Positions 47,346-60,300 of a stretch of 64,000 nucleotides of DNA are shown piece after piece. The position numbers and the translations under genes were made by a program. The notes beneath the pieces are model-generated. The model saw nothing but the letters and a program-made list of their open reading frames with translations, was not told the DNA's origin and ran no database searches. Position 1 is the first letter of the stretch, and every line of letters begins with the position of its first letter. This DNA comes from Gossypium raimondii (taxonomy: Eukaryota; Streptophyta; Magnoliopsida; Malvales; Malvaceae): NCBI RefSeq assembly GCF_025698545.1, contig NC_068571.1, forward strand, positions 46,285,733 to 46,349,732. The letters run 5' to 3'.

Positions 47346-47839
47346 TTGTTGCTAGAGTCAATATACATTTAATTACAAGAACTTCATGCCTATTAATCAT
47401 TATATAATCAATTCCAAGTCTTATACAAATTTATGAAATCTTATTTGCTAAACCGAGGTCGATTTGGACCAAAATGTAAAGAATACAAAGTTTCAAGTCG
47501 ATGATGAAGTAAATTTGCAAAAATTAAATTAGGTGTAATTTTAGGTTTTTGGATATGTAATTAATTGGTGGAATTAGGTTTTTCATAAGAGGAATAAGAT
47601 GATGGATCTGATTTATGGGTGAGAGACTAATAATAAAAGCCGAAGCTGAGCATAATGTAGTTATTGTCTTAATAATACTAATAATAATGAGGCCCCAAGT
47701 GATTACACCCAATCAGAGAAACTAATCTCCTAATGAATGAGAGAAAAATATCAGAGATTTTACAGTGTAATATTTGCGTCTTATTTCAAGAAACATAATT
47801 ACCCAATTAATTTTGTGTTGTATATTCACCATCTCAAAA

Positions 47840-50800
47840 TTAATTTAGATTGTAAAAGCCAGTATTAGAAAGTTCATCCCCAGCCATGGCAGCAGTACAG
47901 TTAGAAGAGCACCATGGATCATCAGTGATAAACTGCATCCATGAATCATCTTTATCTTCTTCCTCTTCCATGCATGAAGACGAGGAGGCGCCTATGGGGA
48001 CTTCTCCATACATGGTTTCCGAATCATTCATAATTACACCTTGCGAGCAGTACTGATCCATTACCGTTAAACTACTCTGCCCTTGCTCTTCTGTTTCCGA
48101 CCCCGTGATGCCATTTTTCTTGAACACCCGACATAGCGCATAAGAATCCTGCCAATAACCACTTCTCTTTACTTCCTATTCATATCATTTAGGTTAAATT
48201 ATGCTGTTAGTCACTCTACTTTTACAAAATTTGAGATTCAGTCCCTATAATTTAATAGTCAAAAGTTCATTCCTCTTACTTTTTCGGTTTAAGAATCCTA
48301 GTTCAATCATTATCATAATTGGTAATTCCAATTAAAATTTGCCAATGTAACATGTTTATTTTTCGTCCACATCACATGAGGATGACCTAATCAACATGTC
48401 AAATTGACAAATTTTAATGAAAATTATTACAATTTCAATGATTGAACTGGACTTTAAATCAAGAGAGTAGGATGACTTAATTTTTCTTTTAACTTTTTAA
48501 GTATAGTGACTAAATCTCAAATTTTATTAAAGTGTAGAGGCTAATGGTATATTTTAACCTATAATTTAATTGCATGACATAAAACATAATACGACATGAA
48601 ATGAACATGACACTAAGGTGTGCACGTGTTTAAATCCATATAACACATATTACAAACTTGTCAAAAGTTATATACATACAGATTTCTCTACAACAACATT
48701 TCATTATAATAGTCAAGTTTATTATATAATTTTTTATTTTTATCCTCTATAACAATAACAACAATAAACTATGAAATACATTATTTATTAATTTAGTTTT
48801 TTATAACAACATCTTGTCTCAAATTTTAGTAAAAATAGTTTTATTCCTAAATGAAATAAAAATCATAAGTGGAAATATTTAAATTTTGCATAAAAATTAT
48901 TAATCATTTTAATTAAATGAAATTAATATTTAATAAAAAAGAATTACATTGAATCTCACTAATAATCAATATTATTAATATGTTGAAAATAGAAAATGAT
49001 TTAAATCTCGAAAAATTTTAACACGAAAAAACACACAAATACAGGACAAACATCCATTGAAACTGTTGATGGAGAGGCATTAAAATATTGGCTGCCAATG
49101 TTCATTTTCTTCACAAATCTTTACCCCAATCGAGGAATTAAACAAAACATAGCAACATAATGAATAAATAAATAAAACAGCAAATTCATTGGCTTATAAG
49201 TAAAGTTTTACGTGCAGGTTGAACCAAAAACTGAAAAAATTTAGGTAAAAATATAAGTTTAAAAAATGAGTTTGGATAAAAAAGAAGACCTGTTTAAAAA
49301 ATGGGTCAAGTCTTGTCCACCCGAATTTGTAAAAAATAACTTCTTATTTTGTTGTTATTTTTCTATTGTTTTATTGTTGTTTTCCTATTGTTTTCCCACT
49401 ATTTTACTGTTATTTCACTATTACGTTGCTACTATTTTATTATTATTGTTTGGACATTGAATAACTCTTGTTTTATTGTTAATTTTGCTACTAATTTAGA
49501 GGAATTTACTCGTTAAATTGCACCTATATCTTAGTGTTATTTGAATATCAAAACCTTTTTAAAATTTATTTTCAATTTGTTGAGAAACATTTATTTTAAT
49601 ATTTTTAATGTTTTTGATGAATTATATTTTAATTTTTTATATAAATAAATAAAATAAAAAATTTTAATACGGACAAACTAAATTGAGATTTAACATTTTT
49701 ATCTGGATCAAACTTGAGTAAAAGTTTAAGCCCATTTTTTAGACCGAACCTATTAACCGTGCTTAGATTTTTGTTAGGGTCTGACGTCCTAGCTCAAGAA
49801 CACGTCTGCTTATAAAGGTGTCAAAATGTATATGTTTGGAATATAACTTTTAATGGTGTTGGGATGTAGTTACAAGTTAGAATAATTGTGGACACTACCA
49901 GTAAAAAAATTAAAATATACATTAGAAATATGACATACCACTGTTTAGATGATTTTTTTGTTTTAATCTTAACAATGTATGGAAAAGTTTTAGCCATAAT
50001 GTCAACTTAAAAGAATAATTTATTTTATTCTTTTATTTAATTTTGTCTCTTTTAATCTTTATATTTGTGCTATTTATCAAATCATTTCAAAATGGATGAA
50101 AAAGTTAATTTTGTTAACTTTGCTGATGTGGAATACAAGTGGATTGCCACATGAGTGCCACATCACTAATTAATATTTTTAAAAATTTTAAAAATTAAAA
50201 AGAAATTATAAAATTATTTCATCTATTTTGGAGTGATTCGATAAACAATGCAAGTTTAAGAACTAAAATAGGCAAAAATTAAATAGAAAATTAAAATGAC
50301 TATTTTCTTTGTAACGTTGTAGGATGAAATAAATTATTATTTCAAAATTTTATTAGTGGCGATTAAAAAATAGGGTAGTGAATTTAAAAATAGTAAAATC
50401 TCTTTATAATTACATACCTTTGTTTTGTAAATTTTTTTTTATAATTTACTTAATAAGTTGATATATTTTACCTTGTAACAATAAACTCAATTAAAAAATA
50501 AAATTATTATATAATAATTTTATTTTAGAATTTAAGTTTTTTATAATAAAATTAGTACCGTTAACTCGGAACATTAAGTTCAATCTAATTAGTGTAGATA
50601 AGAAATGCATTAAACTTAAAAATTTTTATATAATTTAAACATAATTAAAATATATAAAGAAAAGAGAAATAAAGTAAATATTATATCAAATTATAGTAAT
50701 TAAACCTTGAAGAGATGAGAGAGGAGAATGGTTTTGTCTTATTAGAAAAGGCAAAGTAAGACAAAACATTTCCTACTTTAGAGATCAACAAGTAAGGAAT

Positions 50801-52265
50801 ATGTCACCCATTTTTGTATGGATTTATTTATAAAAAAAATCATGATAAAGTAAAAGTGTGCCTAAATGCCCTAACTTTGCATGCAAGTCATGCATTGCCC
50901 ACGTCTCTACATTTCATAAGATTCAGCAATTCAGGGAAGACACCTAAAGCATGTAATTGCTTTTCATGATGTTAGGTCTAAATCCTAAAGAATTGTCAAC
51001 ACTCCTGTTTCGGGGTGGATTTTTTTTTTAAATCTGGTCGAATCGGTCAGATCATCAATTTATTAATTAATTTAATCGGTTTAATTAAAAGAAATTAAAA
51101 GATTTAATTTAATCAATTCAACCGATTTTTATCCAATTCAACCGGTTTGTATCAATTCCCAGATCAACCGGTTCAAAGTCTTTCTCTGAATTAATTTTTG
51201 ATTCAATCGATTTGACCGACTGATCCGATCCGATTCAAACAACATTAAATTTCTTGTGTTTGTTGAAACATAGCAAAAAAAAAAAAAAAAGATAGAGGAA
51301 AAGTAGGAATTCATGCAGGAGGCAAAACAACATTGGAGCCAGAGGGGTGCCTCGAAAGTTCGAAAGTTTGAAAAACATTTGAAAAATATTAATTAAAACC
51401 TCAAAATTTTTAAATTTTTTTTATTAAGTCCCTCAAAAGTTTAAAAACTCAATTAGACCCCTAAAATTTTTAAAAATTTTAAATAGGCCACCAAAACTCA
51501 GTGGCACGTTCCGCCGTTGCCGGAGCTTGGAGCATGGATTTCTATTCTTCTCTTCACTATTGTTTACCGTGAGTAATTGAAAACCTAGGATGAGACTGAA
51601 AATGCTATGATGAATGCAGTTGAAATCCTGATTAATTGGTGAATAATAATCTCATACTAAAGCAAGCAACTGACGAGTTCAACCATTCGTTTTGTGTCCT
51701 GTTATGCTTGTTATCTTTATCATGGATGTTAAGTTTATGATGCAGCAACTACCTGAATCCCACAGGTGCCCTCGCATTCATTATCGTCGAGCCGGTATTC
51801 ATGCATTACCCAATCGGTCCTGATTCCTTGAGGGGCACGGCCTCGGTAGTAAACCAGTGTCTTCTTCATTCCAATGGCTCGATTCTGGCAACTAACCCTC
51901 CTATCCTTCCCTGTAGATTTCCAATATCCCGCCCTTGTCGCCCTGTTCGTCCTGAACCCATTCGGGTATTTTCGATCACGGGGTCCAAAGAAGTACCACT
52001 CCGGATCTCTACTTGGAAAAAATGATTTTTCTGTGAAAATAATACATAAGAATCAAGGCAAGTGGTAGAGAAATAAACATAGAAATGAGACGTAGAAATG
52101 AGAGAGACCTGCTAACTCCCATGGTTCACATTTGTAGAGATCAACTTCGGGGATGATGTCGAGTTCGATTTCTTGCCTATTTATTTTCCTTTTGAGATAG
52201 TAATTCACCAGCTCTTCATCAGTGGGATGGAACCTAAAACCAGGAGGTAATCCCAATGGTGCCAT
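47840..52265 (-). CDS. NAC-domain transcription factor
   Basis: Exons on the minus strand: 52265-52109, 52030-51753, 48148-47840; 247 residues, all junctions GT-AG. The NAC domain covers about residues 6-156: [103 protein letters not shown] and LCRVFKKNG. The rest is a short Ser/Glu-rich acidic tail ([14 protein letters not shown]) that may act as an activation region. NAC proteins bind DNA in the nucleus as dimers. The sequence and length suggest the NAC057/NAC045/NAC086 branch, but I cannot decide between them. Intron 2 is 3.6 kb and full of repeats. The ATG is the first in the conserved N-terminus. Confidence 0.93.
48192..48559. mobile_element. Palindromic MITE in NAC intron 2, same family as 3301-3657
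   Basis: Begins GGTTAAATTATGCTGTTAG and ends ATGGTATATTTTAACC. Inverted arms share aaaatttgagattcagtc with agtgactaaatctcaaattt. A TTA precedes the left end; the right flank is tat, so the duplication is not exact. About 368 bp. Confidence 0.65.
49339..49450. repeat. T-rich degenerate low-complexity tract in NAC intron 2
   Basis: Repeats of tattgtttta/ttgttgtt-like words with irregular spacing. The short reading frame across it is a by-product. Confidence 0.6.
50030..50305. repeat. Palindromic MITE-like repeat in NAC intron 2
   Basis: The left side reads ttatcaaatcatttcaaaat followed by ggatgaaa. The right side carries the inverse (atctattttggagtgattcg). The centre has gccacatgagtgccacatc. 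Non-coding, about 280 bp; limits approximate. Confidence 0.55.
51017..51245. repeat. aaccggtt-rich repeat in NAC intron 2
   Basis: Contains caattcaaccggtttgtatc and agatcaaccggttcaaagtc, with gatccgatccgattc at the right. Same word set as 2500-2745, 8378-8580 and 59942-60150. Confidence 0.5.
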
Positions 52266-52559
52266 TTCTTTTTACACTCCCCACTAGTTACGCTTATCAT
52301 GATTGCTATATAAAGTATTCAAAGTCGCCTCTCTTTGGGTTATTTTATTTTTCACTTTTTTTCTTTAATAGATTCTTGGACAAACGTTCCTCACAAGCCG
52401 TTCCTTTTCAATATTTTCAGAATTGCAATAACCATTTTCTCTTAACCATTTGCGTCTAAGACTAACACTGTTTTCAAGTTTTCATTAGGACAACATCTTC
52501 CATTCAAGTGTTCGCTCAATCCACGGTAGGATAGCTAGCACCGCTTAGACCTATCAAAT

Positions 52560-52835
52560 TGTGGGAGAAATTGTATTTTGCCCTCTTTACTAAAAAAAGA
52601 GTAAAATAGTCTTCATTTCTACCGCTAAAAACTGACGTGTCAATCAATTACACGTTGTATGTCACATGTACCTTGTTCTGACATATATGGGACAATTTTT
52701 AACAATAAAAATGAATGTAATTCTCAATAGAACAACCAGTTGCTCTTTGTATGGAGACTAATTTGCCCATTTTGAGTAGAGGAGACAATGCAATTTGACT
52801 CTTGTACAAAAGTCTCTATGGTACTTTTACCATTT
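52560..52835. mobile_element. Palindromic MITE, second copy of the family at 35393
   Basis: The left side reads gagaaattgtattttgccct and the right reads gacaatgcaatttgactctt followed by gtacttttacc. Both ends and the inner gagactaatttgcccatttt match the copy at 35393-35745. About 275 bp. It lies about 300 bp upstream of the NAC start codon, so in the likely promoter. Confidence 0.65.
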
Positions 52836-53658
52836 AAAAGCATTTATGCTTTAAATTAGGGATACTATTAATCTATACTTGTTGGTATGAATTGAATTGT
52901 ATGATTTCCGAGATTTATCATTTTATATATTTTATGTAGAATATATATATAGATATAAAAAAGATTGAACCCATGCGTTTTAGTTTTCCATATTTGTGCA
53001 TTACTATTAAAGTGAAGGCTCATCTGGTATTGATATTATTTCTTAAATAATTTTAGGTTGTAATTATGTTGAACAAAAGTCGTTTGCCCGATTTGGTGTA
53101 TCACTTCTCTTAAAAGCAAAAATGGCTTATTTTTCCCCCCTCCATTCTTGGCTTCACAAAATAATTATTTGATGGAAACTTCTATAAAAATCCATTTCAC
53201 CCAATCCAAACTTAGCTTCCTAATTTGAAATATATATTGCTGGAACATTAACTTCGTTACAGAAAGTTACAACAGTCAATGCACATTAACTTCACATTTT
53301 CCTTGACTTTAATTCGTTCTTAAAAGAATGAACTTCCATGTCAGCATTATATGTGTCATTATCTCTTAAGCCATGGTTAAAAGAATCAATTATTTTTTCC
53401 TTTGCAGTTTCATTTCATCTAAGCTTTTCCAAGGAAAAATATTATACATGGAGAGAGAAGAAGAAATCAAAATCAAACGATGATGATCATCATAATAGCG
53501 ATCAAGAGATTAAAAAAAGATTTCAAATGAATGAAAACTGAATATATATTGTGAAACCATAAAAGTATCACCTAATCTTCTCTTAAATTCACTAAAACAT
53601 GGAATTTGATTGAGCACAAACATAGAAAAAGCAAGAAGTTGGATCTTTCGTAGATTGA
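52836..53658. other. Intergenic DNA, no gene
   Basis: AT-rich with no recognised repeat. A Lys-rich reading frame at 53338-53541 shows no family resemblance and is probably chance. Confidence 0.45.
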
Positions 53659-53775
53659 AAATCCAAGGACGACAGATTGACCCCTGAACAACGCTGGGAA
53701 AGAGATGCAAAGGCCTTACAAGAAAAGGCGGCGGCTGGAGGTAACACTGCCGGTGGAAGTAAAAACAAGAAATAA
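53659..53775 (+). pseudogene. SERF / 4F5-like protein, isolated C-terminal exon
   Basis: The plus strand reads KSKDDRLTPEQRWERDAKAL, then QEKAAAGGNTAGGSKNKK and TAA. This matches the C-terminal half of small plant SERF-like (4F5) proteins, where LTPEQRRERDAKALQEKAA is typical. A tag acceptor-like site lies just before (53651-53653). The N-terminal exon with the MTRGNQR-type start was not found in the kilobase upstream. RR has become RW and a Lys/Ala-rich segment is missing. Either a gene fragment left by duplication or the last exon of a gene whose start I missed. Its sense runs opposite to the flanking NAC and rhodanese genes. Confidence 0.5.
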
Positions 53776-54316
53776 TAAAATAAAGAAGGTGAGACAATTC
53801 ACCGTGGAGGTTAAAGCCAGTGTTATTATGTTGATTGGGGTTTCCAGTCTTTGTCTTGCTTATTAATGGACTTGATTTCCTATATAGCATTATGCAAATC
53901 TGCGTTTCAAAACAAAGTGGTAAGGCTTTGATCATCCTCTTAGGAGAGCTATGAAATCCCCAAATTTGTTTTTAATTTGCCTTTCACTGGATATATTTGT
54001 GTTCAATTTTCATTTGAATATTTTTCGCAATCTCTTAATCCATATTATTTTTCTTATTAACTTTTAATTTAGATTTCTTCTTGTTTCTGTTGATATTTTA
54101 AGTTGCTTGTTTGCTGAAATATAAAATTATAATGAAAGTGCTAGACTACAGTGACCACTTGCAACATAGCATTGCAAAAACTGTTGCAAACTTAAAAATT
54201 GCAGGTTTTCTAGATACAATAACTAGATTCTAACAAGATTATAAGGTACCACAAAATTGTGGTAGATTATGGATGATTACCTCAAAAACATCCTAATCGT
54301 GAATTCTTCATTGAGC

Positions 54317-57300
54317 TCAAGCTTCGACTTTCTGATCTCGATACACATGCCACTTTTTGTATCTTTGAAACCCCGGTAAAACAGGTCTGCGTCGGGGCGC
54401 AGTCATGCAATTGTAAGAACAACATCCTCCCAAATCCATCACACAGTTTTCACAACATCTGGATAGTAGAGATAAATACAATTTACCCATCGGTTATTTA
54501 CCTAAAACGAACGTTTGGAAAGTAAATATTTTATGTAAAAAAATACATTTGTTCCACCGAAATATGATATTTCTAAAAACACAAAACTTCCCAAAATTTG
54601 AATGATCACAAAGTTATCATTATCATCAACAGTTTTTCATTACCATCAATAATTTTCCATAATACTTCAAGCAAAACCCAATGTTCCTAGATCAAACTGG
54701 ATTGACTTTTCATATCAACAGATAACTTTTCTTGACAAACTCAAGCAAACTCCAAAGAAATTACTCATAAACAATCTTCCATAAAACAAGCAAGACTTTA
54801 GTCTTCGACATGGTGTTAAAGGGGCTAGGTCTTCATGCTTTTATTTACTGAGATTTTCAAGCCAATACCATTCATTTATTCTATACAGATTGAAGAAGAA
54901 GATAGCAGAGAAAAGAATGGGCAAGGCTTATAAAATAAATCCAAGCAAACTAAGATCAACTAATAATTTTGCTTGACCGACTCAAGCAAAACTCCAAACA
55001 AATATTCATCAACAAAGTTTTATATAAAACAAGCAAAACTTTTGACTTTGATAAGGGCTTAAAGGGGGTGGGTCTTCAGGCTCTCATTTATTGAGATTTT
55101 CAATCCCAATACCATCTAATCTTATACAGATTGAGAATCAAGATAAAAGCAGAAAGTTTGAATGGGAACGCTTGTTAAATATAACCACCAAACTAAGTAC
55201 CATCTAGTCATTACACCATCCAAATAAATGAAGAGAGGAAATAAACTCCAAAGGGAGGCTTCAAAATATATAAGTTTATTTATAAACCAATCAAAAAATC
55301 AACATCAAAAAGTAAAGAATGAACCACACAATGGTAACATAAACTGTTAAGCATCCAACCTAAAATTAATCAGCAACTTGAATCAAGATCACAATTAACT
55401 TAATAGATTTGAGGTAATACCACTTCACACTCCCTCTCACATGTAACTCAACAAAGGCCTACACGTAAACAGCCTCACAAAGAGTCATCGACCTCACATG
55501 GGGTTAGGCAAGATGAACAAAGTATACTCGAGGCCTTGACTCAATGTTAAGCATCCTACCTAAACACTAATAGACCATAAATGGGGAGGTTGACCTTGAA
55601 TATAAGATGATAGAAAAACACTACTTTTGCCCATTGGTTTAGTCACAAGTGGTTTTAAATTAGATGCCTCATAGGGTATCAAGATCTGAACATGCTCCAC
55701 ACTTCTTACCTAACTGTTCCTTTAGCATAATTCAAAATTTCAACATTCTTCGCTCTTCCATCTTTTTCTTATTCCTTCCCTCTTAGAAATTTATTCTATC
55801 AGCAACTATCATCAACATTTTATTTTTAACCGTTCCTTTAGCATTAGAGTCAAGACCGAGCCACAGCAGAATGCTTGACCATGCGTTGACAGCTGATGAC
55901 AACTGACCTGATTTGATTACTACTGATATTTAGGGATTAGATTACTGGTCTTTAGAGTTGAATACTTAATAGGCTTAAATTTTAAGGACTAGATTACTGA
56001 CCATGTAATTAATTCCTTATTTGTATCAATTTGAAAAGGTTGAATACTTAATAAGCTGAAACAAAAAGGTTTAATCTTGTGATCCACTTATAGTCACTAA
56101 TTCAACACACACACACACACACAAAAAAAAAAAGCAGACTTGGGCACCATTCTAACCCGATTACCTGCGCTAAGATTTTCTTTAGGCCCTTGAAATCGGT
56201 TTCAGCATAGTAATTATTTACATTTTATAACACTTCAACCTTTTTATTACATTTAGGGGATATAAAATGAGTCTGAAAATTGACTAGACATTTTTGAGTA
56301 ATAATATGAATTTTACTCAAATAATTGATTATATATGTAAACTTTGAATATTTTCTACATGAAAATATAAAAACATATAAGTTATATATTGCGGTTTTTT
56401 ATTGGAGTAATCCTTATCTTGATAGAAGGAAAAAGAAAAAGAAGAAAAAAGGATGTGAGAACACCTTTGACTTTGCTAAACTTTTATGGTTTATCACCCG
56501 TCCCCCTCAAAAATAAATAAATAAATGTAGAACAAGTATGATGACCAGTGAGAAAGCTAGAAATAAACACAAAAAAGAAAACAATGTGATTTAAACATTA
56601 TATTTTCCACTACCAAGATAAGAAGTTTCACTTCTTTGAATAGGCTGCCATCAGTCCTCTATGCATGATCTTTCAAGAATTCCCATATGTCCAGAAATTT
56701 AGAGTTAAAATCACATGCTAGAACTATAGAACCAACATAATTGATATGATTGATTCAGTCCATAGGTAAATTGTGTTTAATGGCTATTTTGAAACAGCCA
56801 CAATAACCTGGTTAGGTTATTTGTGTGACGTGCATTTCTAGCATGAGCTAAACCTTCACAATTTATGCAGGCCAAATACGCAATAAAAGGGGAGAAAGAA
56901 ACTTACAAGAAAAGAAAGTTGCAGTCAAGATTGGCACAGTTCCGGTGCCTTAACTCAGAAACTTGTGAATTGCAAACGTAGCATTTAGCAAATTTATCAC
57001 TGTCAAATGCTTGCTGAGTCATGCTGGCTTCAATCATTGTTTCATGGTTATAGGCAGATGGTGGGAGAGAAAGACGAGAGTCAAATGTGAATAAGTTCCC
57101 AATCCATTTTACAGGACCTTCAGTTTTGAGGTAATGAGATACCCCTCCCTCCAAGGTGTACAAATTTTGAAAACCCTGTTGTCTAACATAAAAATGGACT
57201 ATCTTGTTAGAGTGGGAAATTTTCTATAGTACATTGACATGCAAAGTAATTCAATCACAGCTAAGATGTATCTCATTATGTTTTCTCTTCCTACCAATAA

Positions 57301-60300
57301 ATACAATTTGCATCGTTACTAAGATTGAGCATTCCCTCTTTACAGAACACACTGCATCCCCCACATATCAGTGTCATATCCATGTTAGATCAAGGATTTA
57401 AATAGCGGCCGTAACACAAGGTTCAGGTTGCTATCTAACAGTTTCCACTCTCTTCACCCCCGATATTCATAGCCTTTATTTTTTACCGTGGTAATATCCA
57501 TTTGTCCACAATAGCAATAACAGGATGTGAAAGAAATTCACATTCCCAACCACAATTTAAATCCAAATGGGATACATGTTATCAGTTACCCTTCTTCTTT
57601 TTTTTTTTTTTTTTGCATTCTGTTTTTATGTAGTTAGATACAACAAAAATACCGCTTATATTTCAAGCTTTTCCTCATAGCACCCTAAGATTTTTTTCGC
57701 TTAATTAAGCATGATGTGGTTAAGTTTCTATAGCAATAAAGGGCTAAGCTTTTAATGTTACCCAAAAGAGAAATAGAACTTAAAGGTGAACAAATAAGAT
57801 ACTTCAGAATTTTTATTTTTTTTCACAGATACTTCAGAATTTTGATTTTTTTCACCAGGTAAAATTAATGGCAGAGTACTAAAATTCAATCATAGGCTGC
57901 TAGTTGAGACAAAAAAACACAAGATGCTACCGGGAAAAAGAAAAGTGCAAGTTATATGGGTGGGTGGAATTTACTCGTAACTAAGCATACAACCTCCAAT
58001 TACTGCACTACAATTAACCATTCATGATTTTGCTAGAACAAGTTTGATGTGAACCATTGAAGAAGTAAAGAGGGAGGAAAAGCTAGTTAGGGTTCTGAAG
58101 AGAATGATACTACTTGGATTTACGGAGACAACAAATCTTAAGTGCCATTGGGCATATAATTTTGGTTGGTTTAATGGTGTTTTAAGGTGTTTGGGCAAAG
58201 CATTTGGCTTAAACATATTTCAATGTTTAAAGCCCCAAACTGACAGTGCAACCTATTTAGAAAAGCATGTTCAAGATAGCTAAATTAACAATCTATTAAT
58301 GTAATTAGTGAACTGTTTTAAATTCATTTTATTTGTTTTAAACTATCATTTAGTTTGAACTTGCTAAATTAATTATAAGTATAGTGAGAAAACACAAATA
58401 AAGCATATTTATATATCTAATGTATTTTTATTGCAATAAACCACTATGAAATGTTGTCATTTTTCAGAAATTACCATATTGTTCCATCTGTATGATGTCA
58501 TTCTACATCCCATGTATATGTTTCCTAGAAGCCCTTACTCTTTAGCCAAAGAATAACTTAAGAATTCTAAAAGTCGTGATATTGAAATGTTGTATGTTGG
58601 ACGGTTTGCTTAATGTATGCCCATTGAATTAGTTGGCATTAAGATACTATGTTACACCTATGCCATTCCTTTTACTTCTATAATTTTTATTTTAAATTTT
58701 ATTATTTTTAATGTTGAAATATTAGATTTGTAATTTAATGTGCGTGTTTAAGTTTTATATGCATTTTTCAATTCTGGTGTAAAGCTCTAAGTTTCAAACA
58801 TAATTACAGAAAAGAAATGAAAGGAACAGGACAGAACAGAACAGCAGGTTACCTTAAGATTGTTGAATATACATCACAACGTATACCTCCTGTGCAATAC
58901 ATCAAAATATCAGTTTTTTCTTTATCAACTTGTAATAGCTGATCTGAAGCAACACCCTGCAAATGTGAGAGAAGAGATAATAGCTAGCATTCAGAAAGAA
59001 AGACATAAAAGCCCATAAAGGAAAGAAGAAAAAGGAAAAGAAAAGAATGATCCACATGCCACTACGGTAGAATGCATGTCTTTGACCTGCTTTGTTCCAG
59101 CAAGTTAGTTTTCAGCTACAAAATCAAAATCCTATATAAAATCATATGAACATATCAAAATCAACCACACTCTCTAAATGCTATTTACACCATAAAATGT
59201 TAGACGTAAGTAATTATTATTAGATTAGTTTATTACTATTTTATCAGGAGATTTTATTTATGAGTATTTTATATTTTTAGGAGATCTTTTAAATTAAAAG
59301 TATTTTTAGAGAGATATTAGGAGTTTTTCTTTATTTAAAGTCCTTGTTTTAATTGACTTAGGTTATAAGTATTTTATTCAAACAAGTAAACCTATTAACC
59401 TCTATTTAAGAGGTCTATTGCTAGAAATAAAATGAAGTCATATTAAGCAAATTTTACGAGATTTAAGATTCTTTCTAACAAGTCTTAAGGTCGGGAATTC
59501 CCTTCAAGGAGTTCCACTTGTTCAACATAGGTCATTCGTGAGGAAGAGGTAAAAATCAAGGAAAGAACCCTAACAAGACAAACAGATTGCCTGTGAATCC
59601 TCCGGTGACAATATTCATCCGTCGAGGCTGTAACAATTTGGTATCAGAGCCAGGAACAATGGACGTTCCATTACAAGAGAGGAGTTGGAGTTGTTTAAAG
59701 CATAAATAGAGTTAAAGATCAATCAGTTCATGCTACAGATGGGGGAATTGATGATTTCCAATCAAAACTTTGATAAGGGAAAAGGGGTTGACAGCAATAA
59801 CAGCAATGTTGACAAAAACGAAAGTCGATTAGAGAAACAGGAAAACCGATTAGAGACAGCGACAAGATTCAGAGTGGTTCCACGATACATGAAGTTAGAT
59901 TTTCCAACTTTTGATGGAACAGAAGACCCTTTAATTTATAGTGTTATTAGAACCAGACCGGACCAGTCGAATGGACTGAGAACCGACCAAGGGATTGGTC
60001 CAGAGAATGTCTTTGAACCAGTTAAATTGAGAACCGGTACAAATCGATTGAACCACCAATTGAATAGATTGAACCGGCTAAAAAACCGATGGTTGAATCG
60101 GTTTTTTTTTAAATTAATTTTTTAAAATTTTTAATAATCTTTAAATTGGACCGGCAAAGTAATTATTGTTTAGGAGGGGAGTAATATTAGAGGCAAAGTA
60201 ATTATTAAAAGATTAGTTTTTTATTATTTTATTAGGAGATTTTAGTTATGAGTATTTTATATCTTTAGAAGATCTTTTTTAATTAAAAGTATTTGTAGAG

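Noticed and set aside
49266-49460. 64-residue reading frame in NAC intron 2
   Set aside because: Translation of a T-rich low-complexity tract.
53510-53935. 141-residue minus-strand reading frame
   Set aside because: It is antisense to the SERF-like exon, which has family similarity on the plus strand; the minus reading has none.
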